64,000 nucleotides of DNA, taken from NCBI RefSeq assembly GCF_002994615.1, contig NZ_PVNK01000221.1, positions 1 through 64,000 on the forward strand, given 5' to 3'. This document shows, one piece after another, positions 18,381 through 26,542 of this stretch (within the stretch, counting starts at the first letter, position 1; the number at the start of each line of letters is the position of its first letter). The notes under the pieces were generated by a model. It was not told the DNA's origin, made no database searches, and saw only the letters and a list, made by a program, of their open reading frames with translations. Origin of the DNA: Enhygromyxa salina. Its GTDB lineage: Bacteria; Myxococcota_A; Polyangia; Nannocystales; Nannocystaceae. The position numbers and the translations under genes were made by a program.

Positions 18381-19218
18381 GCTTCAATGGGGCCGCCCTC
18401 TTTCGAGGGCGGAAGGGCGAGCTCAAAGGTGCGGGTGGGCTCCTCGTCGCTTCAATGGGGCCGCCCTCTTTCGAGGGCGGAAGGGGGCGACCGCTCCCCA
18501 CAATGGTGCGAAGGTTGTGCGCGCTTCAATGGGGCCGCCCTCTTTCGAGGGCGGAAGGGGGCGACCGCTCCCCACAATGGTGCGAAGGTTGTGCGCGCTT
18601 CAATGGGGCCGCCCTCTTTCGAGGGCGGAAGGACTTGAAGACATCGAGCCGTTTCCCCAGCCTATGATGCTTCAATGGGGCCGCCCTCTTTCGAGGGCGG
18701 AAGGCCGACCACTACGCGGCCTTACACACCGCGATCTTTGAGCTTCAATGGGGCCGCCCTCTTTCGAGGGCGGAAGGGCCGAGCAAATCCTCACCAGCGA
18801 CCTCTTCTCCTCCCTGCTTCAATGGGGCCGCCCTCTTTCGAGGGCGGAAGGCTCCCACTGCTCGAACTCGGGCACGTTCTCGACGACCACGCTTCAATGG
18901 GGCCGCCCTCTTTCGAGGGCGGAAGGGCTCACTACACACCATGTCGACGGATGTCGGCAGAGGCTTCAATGGGGCCGCCCTCTTTCGAGGGCGGAAGGTC
19001 GAACAATGACCGGCTGGGATCCGGACTCCATCGCGGGCTTCAATGGGGCCGCCCTCTTTCGAGGGCGGAAGGGGCGCCTCGAGCTGGCGCAGTCGGGGAC
19101 CTTCGGTGTTCTTGCTTCAATGGGGCCGCCCTCTTTCGAGGGCGGAAGGTCTACTCTGACCCACCCTGGAACCCGGGGAACGGCTTCAATGGGGCCGCCC
19201 TCTTTCGAGGGCGGAAGG
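18381..19218 (+). CRISPR. CRISPR array, 12 repeats and 11 spacers
   Basis: Twelve identical 36-bp repeats start at 18381, 18449, 18523, 18597, 18669, 18742, 18816, 18891, 18963, 19037, 19114 and 19183. Each begins GCTTCAATGG, contains an 8-bp perfect hairpin with TTTC loop (repeat positions 13-32), and ends AAGG. Spacers are 32-41 bp. Spacers 2 and 3 (18485-18522 and 18559-18596) are identical 38-mers, a duplicated unit. The stem suggests Cas6-type processing. No cas gene occurs within about 18 kb upstream or 45 kb downstream, so type cannot be assigned and effectors must act in trans. All repeats including the last are intact. Confidence 0.97.
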
Positions 19219-19792
19219 GGCACCGCTGCAACCTACCGAGATCACACCAAATTTCACCCCCCAACGCACGCAGGGCGATTTCGCCCGCGAATTCCGGCCT
19301 CCATGTTCCTCTCTCCCGTTTTCAAACACCGTTCAACCCCCACCTCACCCGCCGAAATCAGCGTTTTGCACGCAAGATGGGGGTTGAACTGCCTGCGGCC
19401 CCGCGTGCGTCGTCCCCAACCACTATCACTGAACACGAACCCAGGACAAGCTCGAGGTTCACACAGCCCACGCGATCCAACGGCGCTCGAGCCCGCCAGG
19501 GCCGTTTCGCGCCGTCCGAGCCGGCCTAGCGACGCGTAGCGAGCCCGCGCTGCTCCCACCGCTCCGCCCGATCGGCAGACCTCGCGCCCGCTCCACCCTC
19601 ACCACCTGCCGCGCCGAAGCGCTGGTGCTCCGTCACCACCTGCAGTCGGTCCGGCGCGGACACGCCAGCGCGCTCTCACCAGACCCACCAAGTCCCGCGT
19701 GGGGCCCCTGTTTCGCGCTCGCCATGTGTCGGTCGTCGGGCTTGGATTATGGCTTGTCCACTTCGCGTTCGGCGCGTGTCGTCCGTTCAATC
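19219..19792. other. Non-coding region after the array with a long inverted repeat
   Basis: No convincing gene in 570 bp. A perfect 12-bp inverted repeat, GTTCAACCCCCA (19331-19342) and TGGGGGTTGAAC (19378-19389), encloses a 35-nt loop. It may end array transcription or form a structured RNA. The last 80 bp are AT-richer and probably carry the promoter of the 243-aa gene. Confidence 0.45.
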
Positions 19793-20524
19793 ATGCGCGT
19801 GTTGTCATCAAGCCGATCAATCATTGTGTACTGGGAAGAGCTCGTCTATCTTGAGGCGGCCCTGCTCGCAACGGATGAAACCGTCCCCCTGGCAGCCCCC
19901 GTAACGGCGACGCTGGAGCAGTTCAACACGATCAGACAGCGTGATCTCTCCACCCGCCGGGCCGTCGTTCAGGCCCGCGCCCGCGCCAGCGTGGCCGACT
20001 CGAGCCTCGACGAGGCCCTGCGCGAGATCCACGTCAACACCCTGCACCTCGTGCGGCAGGACCGAAGCCGCAAGGAGTACGAGACCCTGTTCCCCGGGGC
20101 CCTGACGGCCCACATCCGCCACGCCCTCGCCAAGCAGGTCGCGGTCGCGCGCGACACCGCCGAGCGCCTGGGCCTGAGCCTGTTCGAAGACAAGTTCCGC
20201 GAGGTCCAGCTCGCGCTGCTCGAGCCGGTGATCGACCGCGGCGAGGTCGTCCTGTCCGAGCGCAAAGACGCGGAGTTCAGCCGCGTGGAAGGCCGGCTCG
20301 AGATCGAGACCTGGAAAGACGAGGTCAACGCCGTGCGCCTGAGCGTCTACGCCGAGCTGCTCTCGATGGCCGCGAAGACCCGGCGCAAGCGGTCCTGGGC
20401 CGAGGCCTTCTACCCCACGGCTTCGGCTCGCAGCACTCGCGGCGAGGACGAGCCCGAGCTCGAGCCCGAGCTCGAAGCCGACCAGGCCGACCAGGTCGAC
20501 CAGGCCGACCAGGTCGACGAGTAG
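19793..20524 (+). CDS. Unknown 243-aa helical protein with Asp/Gln/Val-rich tail
   Basis: From an ATG at 19793 following an AT-rich stretch; an open frame extends upstream but with atypical codons. The protein is almost wholly alpha-helical and charged, with no signal peptide or membrane helix, and matches no family I can name. The tail is acidic and repetitive (ELEPELEADQ, then repeats of ADQVDQ). It sits between the CRISPR array and trpD. No Cas motif (HD, HNH, RAMP glycine-rich loop, RuvC) was seen, so a CRISPR role has only positional support. Confidence 0.6.
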   Translation: MRVLSSSRSIIVYWEELVYLEAALLATDETVPLAAPVTATLEQFNTIRQRDLSTRRAVVQARARASVADSSLDEALREIHVNTLHLVRQDRSRKEYETLFPGALTAHIRHALAKQVAVARDTAERLGLSLFEDKFREVQLALLEPVIDRGEVVLSERKDAEFSRVEGRLEIETWKDEVNAVRLSVYAELLSMAAKTRRKRSWAEAFYPTASARSTRGEDEPELEPELEADQADQVDQADQVDE

Positions 20525-20631
20525 GACGGTCGACCGGCCGCGGTCGTCGCCGCGCTGGCCAGCTGCCATCACGGCGCCGCCCTGCCGGTTCGGCCACGCG
20601 CGGTGCTTCCACGCCGGGTATCGTCGCGGCC

Positions 20632-21705
20632 ATGACCAGCGAAGCCGAAGCGATCCGCGCGGGCCTGCGGACCCTCGCCCGCGGACACCACCTCAGCACC
20701 TCGGCCGCGGCCGCAATCTTCCGCGAGATCATGTCCGGCGCCTGCGAGCCCGGGCAGATCGGCGGCCTCTTGATGGCGCTGGCGATCAAGGGCGAGACCA
20801 TGGGCGAGATCAGCGGCGCGGCCGAAGCCATGCGCGAGGCCTCGACCCGGGTCCTGACCACCCGCGCGCGCCCGATCGACGTGTGCGGAACGGGCGGCAG
20901 CGGGGTCCCGCGCCGCAACGTGTCGACGGCCACGGCCCTGGTCGTCGCGGCCTGCGGCGTCGCCGTGGCCAAGCACGGCAACCGGGCGGCGTCGAGCCGC
21001 AGCGGCAGCGCCGACGTGCTCGAGGCCCTCGGCGTCGACGTCGAGGCCCCGCCACAGACCGTCGGGCGCTGCATCGACGAGCTCGGGGTCGGGTTCTTGT
21101 TCGCGCGGACCCTGCATCCCGCGATGCGCCACGCCGGGCCGGTCCGTGCCGCGCTCGGGGTCCCGACGGTGTTCAACCTCCTCGGCCCGCTCACCAACCC
21201 CGCCCGGGTCCGGCGGCAGGTCCTCGGCGTCTACGATCCGGCCCGCTGCCACGACCTCGCCCGGGCGCTCGGAACCCTCGGAAGCGAGCGGGTGTTCGTG
21301 GTCCACGGGTTTCGGGCCGGGGTCACGGCGGCCCCGCGCGCGCCGGCCGGGATCGACGATCTGAGCCCCGAGGGCGAGTCCCTGGTCGTCGAGTGGCGCG
21401 AGGGCGAGCTCCACGAGCACGTCCTGCGCCGCGCCGACGCCGGGCTCGACGAGCAGGTCCTCGCTGATCTCGCGGGCGGCGACCCCTCGGACAACGCCGC
21501 CGCGCTGCGCCGACTCCTGGCCGGGGAGCCCGGCGCCTACCGAGACGCCGTGATTCACGCGGGCGCGCTGGCGCTGGTCGTGGCGGGCGATGAACCGATC
21601 TCCACCCTGGGTTCGGCGGCCCTGCGCGTGGCCGAGGCGATCGACAGCGGGGCCGCGGCGCGGGTCCTCGAGGGCCTCGTCGAGACCTCCCGGCGGCGAC
21701 CCTGA
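20632..21705 (+). CDS. trpD: Anthranilate phosphoribosyltransferase
   Basis: A 357-residue enzyme joining anthranilate to PRPP. Characteristic motifs are present: VCGTGGSG (PRPP loop) near 84-91, KHGNRAASSRSGSADVLEALG near 113-133, the HPAMRHAGPVRAALG segment near 162-176, and TVFNLLGPLTNP. Length fits the stand-alone enzyme. It heads the second trp block (DCFBA). Upstream lies the 243-aa gene and a 107-bp gap. The downstream gap to trpC holds tandem repeats. Confidence 0.96.
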   Translation: MTSEAEAIRAGLRTLARGHHLSTSAAAAIFREIMSGACEPGQIGGLLMALAIKGETMGEISGAAEAMREASTRVLTTRARPIDVCGTGGSGVPRRNVSTATALVVAACGVAVAKHGNRAASSRSGSADVLEALGVDVEAPPQTVGRCIDELGVGFLFARTLHPAMRHAGPVRAALGVPTVFNLLGPLTNPARVRRQVLGVYDPARCHDLARALGTLGSERVFVVHGFRAGVTAAPRAPAGIDDLSPEGESLVVEWREGELHEHVLRRADAGLDEQVLADLAGGDPSDNAAALRRLLAGEPGAYRDAVIHAGALALVVAGDEPISTLGSAALRVAEAIDSGAAARVLEGLVETSRRRP

Positions 21706-21716
21706 CGCTGGATCCA

Positions 21717-21775
21717 GCGTGGAGCCGGGCGTGGAGCGGGCGTGGATCTGGCGTGGATCTGGGCGTGGATCTCGG
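21717..21775. repeat. Degenerate tandem repeat between trpD and trpC
   Basis: Five copies of an 11-13-bp unit close to GCGTGGATCTGG run in tandem. They are followed by a second short repeat, three copies near CCCGCTGGTTGAC, to about 21815. Copy number may vary between strains. It could affect trpC expression by changing spacing or mRNA folding. Confidence 0.7.
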
Positions 21776-21842
21776 TTGAGCCCGCTGGTTGACCCCGCTG
21801 GTCGACCCGGCGGTGAATCGGCTACGCTGGCGCGGGCGAGCG

Positions 21843-22634
21843 ATGAGCGACCAAGCCACCTACCTCGACGAGATCCTCGCGGCCAAGCGATCGGAGCTGG
21901 CGTCGGGCCGACCCGGGAACCTCAGCCTCGCGCAGATCGACGCCGAGCTGGCCGGGGCGCCCGATCCTCTCGATCTGTGGGCCGCGCTGGCGACGGGCCC
22001 CAAGCCGCGGGCGATCGCCGAATTCAAGCGACGCTCGCCCAGCGAGGGTCTGCTGCGCGATCAGGCCGATCCACGCCACATCGCCACGCTCTACGTCGAC
22101 GGCGGCGCCTCGGCGATCAGCGTGCTCACCGACCGCCACTTCGACGGCAGCTTCGAGGATCTTCGCGCGGTGCGAGCCGCGGTCTCGGTCCCGATCTTGT
22201 GCAAGGACTTCATCCTCAGCCGCGAGCAGATCGTCACGGCCCGGCGCGAGGGCGCCGACGCGATCTTGCTGATCGCCGCGGCGCTCGAGCCTCCGCTCCT
22301 GCGAGATCTGCTCAATTTCGCCTACGATATCGGCCTCCAGGTCCTCGCCGAGGCCCACAGCGACCACGAGATCGAGCGGGCGATGGCCGCAGGGGCCAAG
22401 ATCATCGGGTTCAACGCCCGCGACCTCCACACCTTCGAGGTCGACCTCGATCGCGTCATCCGCCACCGGCCCGATGTCCCCAAGAGCTTCCTGTTCGTGG
22501 GCGAGAGCGGGATCCAGACCCGCAAGGACGTCTCCCGTCTCCGCGCGGCCGGGGTCGACGGCGTGCTGATCGGCTCGACCCTGATGAAGGCCGAAGATCC
22601 GGGCGCCAAGCTCGCCGAGCTGATGGCCGTCTGA
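21843..22634 (+). CDS. trpC: Indole-3-glycerol-phosphate synthase
   Basis: 263 residues from the ATG at 21843, a TIM-barrel enzyme closing the indole ring. It shows IAEFKRRSPSEGLLR, ISVLTDRHFDGSFEDL, ILCKDFILSREQI, IIGFNARDLHTFEVD (with Arg where many relatives have N-R/N-L) and VGESGIQTRKDV. Its stop directly abuts the trpF GTG with no gap, which implies coupled translation. Confidence 0.96.
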   Translation: MSDQATYLDEILAAKRSELASGRPGNLSLAQIDAELAGAPDPLDLWAALATGPKPRAIAEFKRRSPSEGLLRDQADPRHIATLYVDGGASAISVLTDRHFDGSFEDLRAVRAAVSVPILCKDFILSREQIVTARREGADAILLIAAALEPPLLRDLLNFAYDIGLQVLAEAHSDHEIERAMAAGAKIIGFNARDLHTFEVDLDRVIRHRPDVPKSFLFVGESGIQTRKDVSRLRAAGVDGVLIGSTLMKAEDPGAKLAELMAV

Positions 22635-23285
22635 GTGGCCACGGGTCTGAAGATCTGCGGGCTGACCCGCGCCGAGGATCTGCGCGCCTGTGCAGCGCTG
22701 GGCGTCGACGCGATCGGGCTCAACCTGTGGCCCGAGTCGAGGCGCTTCGTCGAGCCCCATGACGCCGCCGAGCTGCTCGCGGCGACGCCGGGCGCCGACG
22801 GCCTCGTGCGCGTCGGTGTGTCCGTCGACGCCTCCCTGAGCGAGACCGAGCGGGCGATCGCAAGCCTCGATCTCGACCTCCTCCAGCCCCACGGCGACGC
22901 CCCGGTCGAGCCCTACGCCGAGCTCGCGGCTCGCTACGACATCGGCTGGGTCTGGGTCGTGCGCGGCACGCCGGCGCTCGAGCGCCTGCGCGTGCCGGAG
23001 CCGGCGCCGCGCTGGGTCCTGCTCGACGCCGCCGTCCCGGGCTTCGGCGGGGCCGGACAGCGGACCGACTGGGGCTTCGCCGCCGAGGCCGTCGAGGCCC
23101 TCGCGCCGATCCCGGTCTGGCTCGCGGGCGGGATCACGCCGAGCAACGCCGCCGAGGCGATCGCCACGGTCCGCCCGGCGGGCCTCGACGTCGCCAGCGG
23201 CGCCGAGGCCCCGGGGGCCAGCGCGGGCCACAAGGACCACGAGGCGATCGCGGCCCTGATCCGGGCTTGCCGCGGGCCGGGCTGA
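22635..23285 (+). CDS. trpF: Phosphoribosylanthranilate isomerase
   Basis: 216 residues from a GTG immediately after the trpC stop. The family opening LKICGLTRAEDL carries the catalytic cysteine. Further motifs are GLNLWPESRRFV, DLLQPHGD, WLAGGITPSNAAEAI and the phosphate-binding LDVASGAEA (usually D-x-S-S-G-V-E). It isomerises PRA to CdRP between the TrpD and TrpC steps. The gene is 18 bp upstream of trpB. Confidence 0.94.
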   Translation: MATGLKICGLTRAEDLRACAALGVDAIGLNLWPESRRFVEPHDAAELLAATPGADGLVRVGVSVDASLSETERAIASLDLDLLQPHGDAPVEPYAELAARYDIGWVWVVRGTPALERLRVPEPAPRWVLLDAAVPGFGGAGQRTDWGFAAEAVEALAPIPVWLAGGITPSNAAEAIATVRPAGLDVASGAEAPGASAGHKDHEAIAALIRACRGPG

Positions 23286-23303
23286 GTCGTAAAGCTGGCC
23301 GCG

Positions 23304-24569
23304 ATGTCGGCGACAGCCCCGGATCCCGAGAGCCCGCCCTCGCTGGCCAGCTTTGGCGAGTTCGGCGGCCGCTTCGTCGCCGAGACCCTGATGCCCGCGG
23401 TCGAGGAGCTCGCCCGGGAGTGGCCGATCGCGTGGGCCGACGAGGCCTTTCGCGCCGAATACTCGCGGATCCTGGCCGAGTACGTCGGTCGCCCCTCGCC
23501 CCTGACCCCGGCGCCGCGCCTCGCGGCGGCGATCGGCGGCGGCGAGATCTGGCTCAAGCGCGAAGACCTCAATCACACCGGGGCCCACAAGATCAACAAC
23601 TGCGTCGGCCAGGTCCTGCTCGCGCGTCGGCTCGGCAAGACCCGGATCATCGCCGAGACCGGCGCGGGTCAGCACGGCGTCGCCACGGCGACCGTGTGCG
23701 CCTACTTCGGCATGCCCTGCGTGGTCTACATGGGCGCCGAGGACGTCGCCCGCCAGGCCCTCAACGTGTTCCGCATGCGCCTGCTCGGGGCCGAGGTCCA
23801 CGCGGTCCACGGCGGCGCCGCCACGCTCAAGGACGCGATCAACGAGGCCCTGCGCGACTGGGTCGCCAACGTCGCCGACACCCACTACGTGATCGGCTCG
23901 GTCATGGGCCCCGATCCCTATCCGGTCATGGTCCGCGAGCTTCAGCGAGTCATCGGCGACGAGGCCCGGGCCCAGTGCCTCGACCGGCTCGGGCGGCTGC
24001 CCGACGCCGTCGTCGCCTGCGTCGGCGGTGGGTCCAACGCGATGGGGATCTTCGCGGCCTTCGTCGACGACCCCGAGGTCGCGCTGATCGGGGTCGAGGC
24101 CGCCGGCGAGGGCCTCGAAGGCCGCCACGCGGCGACGATGAGCCGCGGCGAGGTCGGCGTCTACCACGGCATGCGCAGCCTCGTGCTCCAAGACGACGAC
24201 GGACAGCTGCAGGAGGCCCACTCGATCTCGGCTGGCCTCGACTACCCCGGCGTCGGGCCCGAGCACGCGTTCTTGCGCGAGCGGGGGCGGGCCCGCTACC
24301 TCGCGATCGACGACGAGCAGGCCTTGGCGGCGCTGCGCCTGCTCTCGCAGACCGAGGGCATCATCCCCGCGCTCGAGAGCGCCCACGCGATCGCGGCGCT
24401 CGAGCAGCTCACCCGTGAGCTCGGACCCGAGGCCAAGATCCTCGTCAACCTCTCGGGCCGCGGCGACAAGGACATGCACACGGTCATGGGCCGGCTCGAC
24501 GCCGAGTCGCTCGCGCTCGTCGAGCGGGCGCGGACCCGGCACGAGCGGGCAGGGGAGGGCGCACCGTGA
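23304..24569 (+). CDS. trpB: Tryptophan synthase beta subunit
   Basis: 421 residues of PLP enzyme condensing indole with serine. It shows EFGGRFVAETLMP at 19-31, the PLP lysine 96 in REDLNHTGAHKINN, the phosphate loop CVGGGSNAMG, and a C-terminal VNLSGRGDKDMHT. This is the canonical TrpB1 form. Its stop overlaps the trpA GTG by 4 bp, consistent with an alpha2-beta2 complex made in equal amounts. Confidence 0.97.
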   Translation: MSATAPDPESPPSLASFGEFGGRFVAETLMPAVEELAREWPIAWADEAFRAEYSRILAEYVGRPSPLTPAPRLAAAIGGGEIWLKREDLNHTGAHKINNCVGQVLLARRLGKTRIIAETGAGQHGVATATVCAYFGMPCVVYMGAEDVARQALNVFRMRLLGAEVHAVHGGAATLKDAINEALRDWVANVADTHYVIGSVMGPDPYPVMVRELQRVIGDEARAQCLDRLGRLPDAVVACVGGGSNAMGIFAAFVDDPEVALIGVEAAGEGLEGRHAATMSRGEVGVYHGMRSLVLQDDDGQLQEAHSISAGLDYPGVGPEHAFLRERGRARYLAIDDEQALAALRLLSQTEGIIPALESAHAIAALEQLTRELGPEAKILVNLSGRGDKDMHTVMGRLDAESLALVERARTRHERAGEGAP

Positions 24570-25411
24570 GCGGCCAGGCGCAGCCGCCGAGCGAGCGCGA
24601 GGGGCGGATCGGGGCCTGCTTCGCCCGCTGCCGGGCCGAGGGACGGGCCGCGCTGGTCGGCTACCTGACCGGCTTCGATCCCGATCGCGCCGCCAGCCTC
24701 GAGGGCCTGATCGCCGCGTGCGAGGCCGGCGTCGACGTGCTCGAGCTCGGCGTGCCCTTCTCCGACCCCGCGGCCGACGGCCCCGAGATCCAAGCCGCGA
24801 TGGTCCGCGCGCTCGCGGCCGGGGCGACCCTCGAGCGCGTGCTCGAGCTCGCCGCCGAGCTCCGCGCGCGCTTCCCCGAGCTCCCGATCGTGCTGTTCTC
24901 CTACGCCAACCCGCTGCTGTCCGGAGCTCGGCGGGAGCCAGCCGGCGTCGCGGGTTTTTGCGCCCGCTTGCGTCAGGTTGGCGTGGACGGCCTGCTCGTC
25001 GTCGACCTGCCCCCCGAAGAGGCCGCGATCCTGCGCGAGCCGGCCCGCGCCGCCGGCCTCGACTGGATCGCCTTGTGTGCCCCGACCAGCCCGGGCCCCC
25101 GGCGCGAGCGCCTCGTGCGTCACGCGAGCGGCTTCGTCTACGCCGTGAGCCTCACAGGGGTGACCGGCGCGGCCCTCGACGCCAGCAGCCCAGCGCTGCA
25201 CGCCCAGCTCGACGATCTGCGCGGACGGACCGAGCTCCCGATCTGCGTTGGCTTCGGCGTCCGCGAGCCCGCCCAAGTCGCCGCCCTCGCACCTGGTGTC
25301 GACGGCGTCGTCGTCGGCAGCGCGCTGGTCCGGGCCGCCCGCGAGGGGCCCGAGGCGCTGCGCGGGTTGGTCGCGAGCTTGCGCGCCGCGACCTCGCGCG
25401 GAGCGAGCTGA
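24566..25411 (+). CDS. trpA: Tryptophan synthase alpha subunit
   Basis: 281 residues from a GTG within the trpB stop. A TIM-barrel lyase that splits indole-3-glycerol phosphate. Catalytic Glu60 lies in LELGVPFSDPAADGPEIQ, which also carries Asp71. FVYAVSLTGVTGA and ICVGFGVREPAQV are the usual phosphate-binding and late-barrel motifs. It ends the trpDCFBA block; the next gene starts 42 bp further on. Confidence 0.96.
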   Translation: MSGQAQPPSEREGRIGACFARCRAEGRAALVGYLTGFDPDRAASLEGLIAACEAGVDVLELGVPFSDPAADGPEIQAAMVRALAAGATLERVLELAAELRARFPELPIVLFSYANPLLSGARREPAGVAGFCARLRQVGVDGLLVVDLPPEEAAILREPARAAGLDWIALCAPTSPGPRRERLVRHASGFVYAVSLTGVTGAALDASSPALHAQLDDLRGRTELPICVGFGVREPAQVAALAPGVDGVVVGSALVRAAREGPEALRGLVASLRAATSRGAS

Positions 25412-25453
25412 CATCGCGCGGTCGCTCGGCGATCACGTTATGCTTGGGGGCGG

Positions 25454-26542
25454 ATGCCCAGGCCCGCGTGCGCACCCGCCCTCGCCCTCGCCCTCGCCCT
25501 CGCGGCGGTGGCCATGGTCGGCTGCGAGTTCACGATCCCGGCCGCGACCTACATCCACCAGACCAAGCTGATCTCGGTCCAGGGGTCGGTCGTCGAGCTC
25601 GGCCCGCTCAACCCGGGCCGGGTCGGCGTCCCCAGCGAGGCGCCGATCGCCGAGCCCATGCCCCACGACCGCTTCGCCTTCGAGGCCACGGTCATCGATC
25701 CCGACCGGGGCCAGGTCCCGGCGAGTGAGCTCGAGAGCGTGTGGTTTCAGTGTGATCCCTTCAACTGCGGGGTCTCCGGCGTCGACAGAATCGGCGCGGT
25801 CTACGACGTCCGCTGCGAGGACATCGAGGACCTGACCATGGACGATCCGTGTCGCCTCGGCGAGGGCGACGGGCGCTTCGAGTTCGAGCTCCCCGAGCTC
25901 GGCCCACTTCTGGCCGGGACCCGGGTGGCCGTCTACTACGGGGTCATCGCCTGGGGGGGACGCAGCGCCGAGGACTGCTGGACCGCGCGCCGGGATCGGG
26001 ACGAGCTGCTCGAGCGCTGCGGCTTCATCGTCCGCAACGTCAAGGTCGGGCCGAGCTGGTGGTTGCTGGCCTACGGCGACTCGATCGGCATCGAGTCCCC
26101 GATCCCGATCTGGGAGATCCCGGCCGCGGTCTACGTCCAGGCCGCCAACCGAACCCCGCGCCCGGTCATCGACGTCTTCATCGACGGCAAGGTCGTCGGC
26201 GTCTACCCCGAGCAGCACGAGTTCGAGGCCGCGCCCGGGTCGACGATCACCCTCGTGCCCGGCTACGACCCGCTCGAGCAGTTCTCCCAGACCTTCTTCG
26301 TTGCCCGCCAGGACTCCGAGACCTCCAGGTTTTGGTTTCAGCCCGGGCAGGAGCTCATCGTCGAGTTCCCCTACACGACCGGGGCGGTCCACGCCGTCGG
26401 TGGCTTTCAGTTTGGCGGCACGCCGCAGGACTTCGTGGTCGACGAGTTCGCCGATCCGGGGACCTCGCAGATCTTTTTGGTCTACAGCGACGATCGCTAT
26501 GGCGAGGGCGTCGCGCGCCTGAATTTCGAGGTCGGGAGTTGA
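25454..26542 (+). CDS. Predicted lipoprotein paired with TonB-type receptor
   Basis: 362 residues. An Ala/Leu-rich signal sequence ends in a lipobox MVGC (cysteine about 24). The mature part is beta-rich with several cysteines (FQCDPFNCGVSG, DVRCEDIE, DPCRLGEGDG). No family recognised. Its stop overlaps the TTG start of the receptor gene by TTGA, so the two proteins are likely made together and may act as a surface lipoprotein-receptor pair. Confidence 0.75.
   Translation: MPRPACAPALALALALAAVAMVGCEFTIPAATYIHQTKLISVQGSVVELGPLNPGRVGVPSEAPIAEPMPHDRFAFEATVIDPDRGQVPASELESVWFQCDPFNCGVSGVDRIGAVYDVRCEDIEDLTMDDPCRLGEGDGRFEFELPELGPLLAGTRVAVYYGVIAWGGRSAEDCWTARRDRDELLERCGFIVRNVKVGPSWWLLAYGDSIGIESPIPIWEIPAAVYVQAANRTPRPVIDVFIDGKVVGVYPEQHEFEAAPGSTITLVPGYDPLEQFSQTFFVARQDSETSRFWFQPGQELIVEFPYTTGAVHAVGGFQFGGTPQDFVVDEFADPGTSQIFLVYSDDRYGEGVARLNFEVGS

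Noticed and set aside
18381..19218. Long open frames across the CRISPR array on both strands with repeated peptides
   Set aside because: They follow from the 36-bp repeat being divisible by three and free of stops; spacers change frame and no start site or codon bias supports them.
19793..20524. 243-aa protein as a new Cas protein
   Set aside because: No catalytic or RNA-binding motif typical of Cas families is visible; location alone does not support it.
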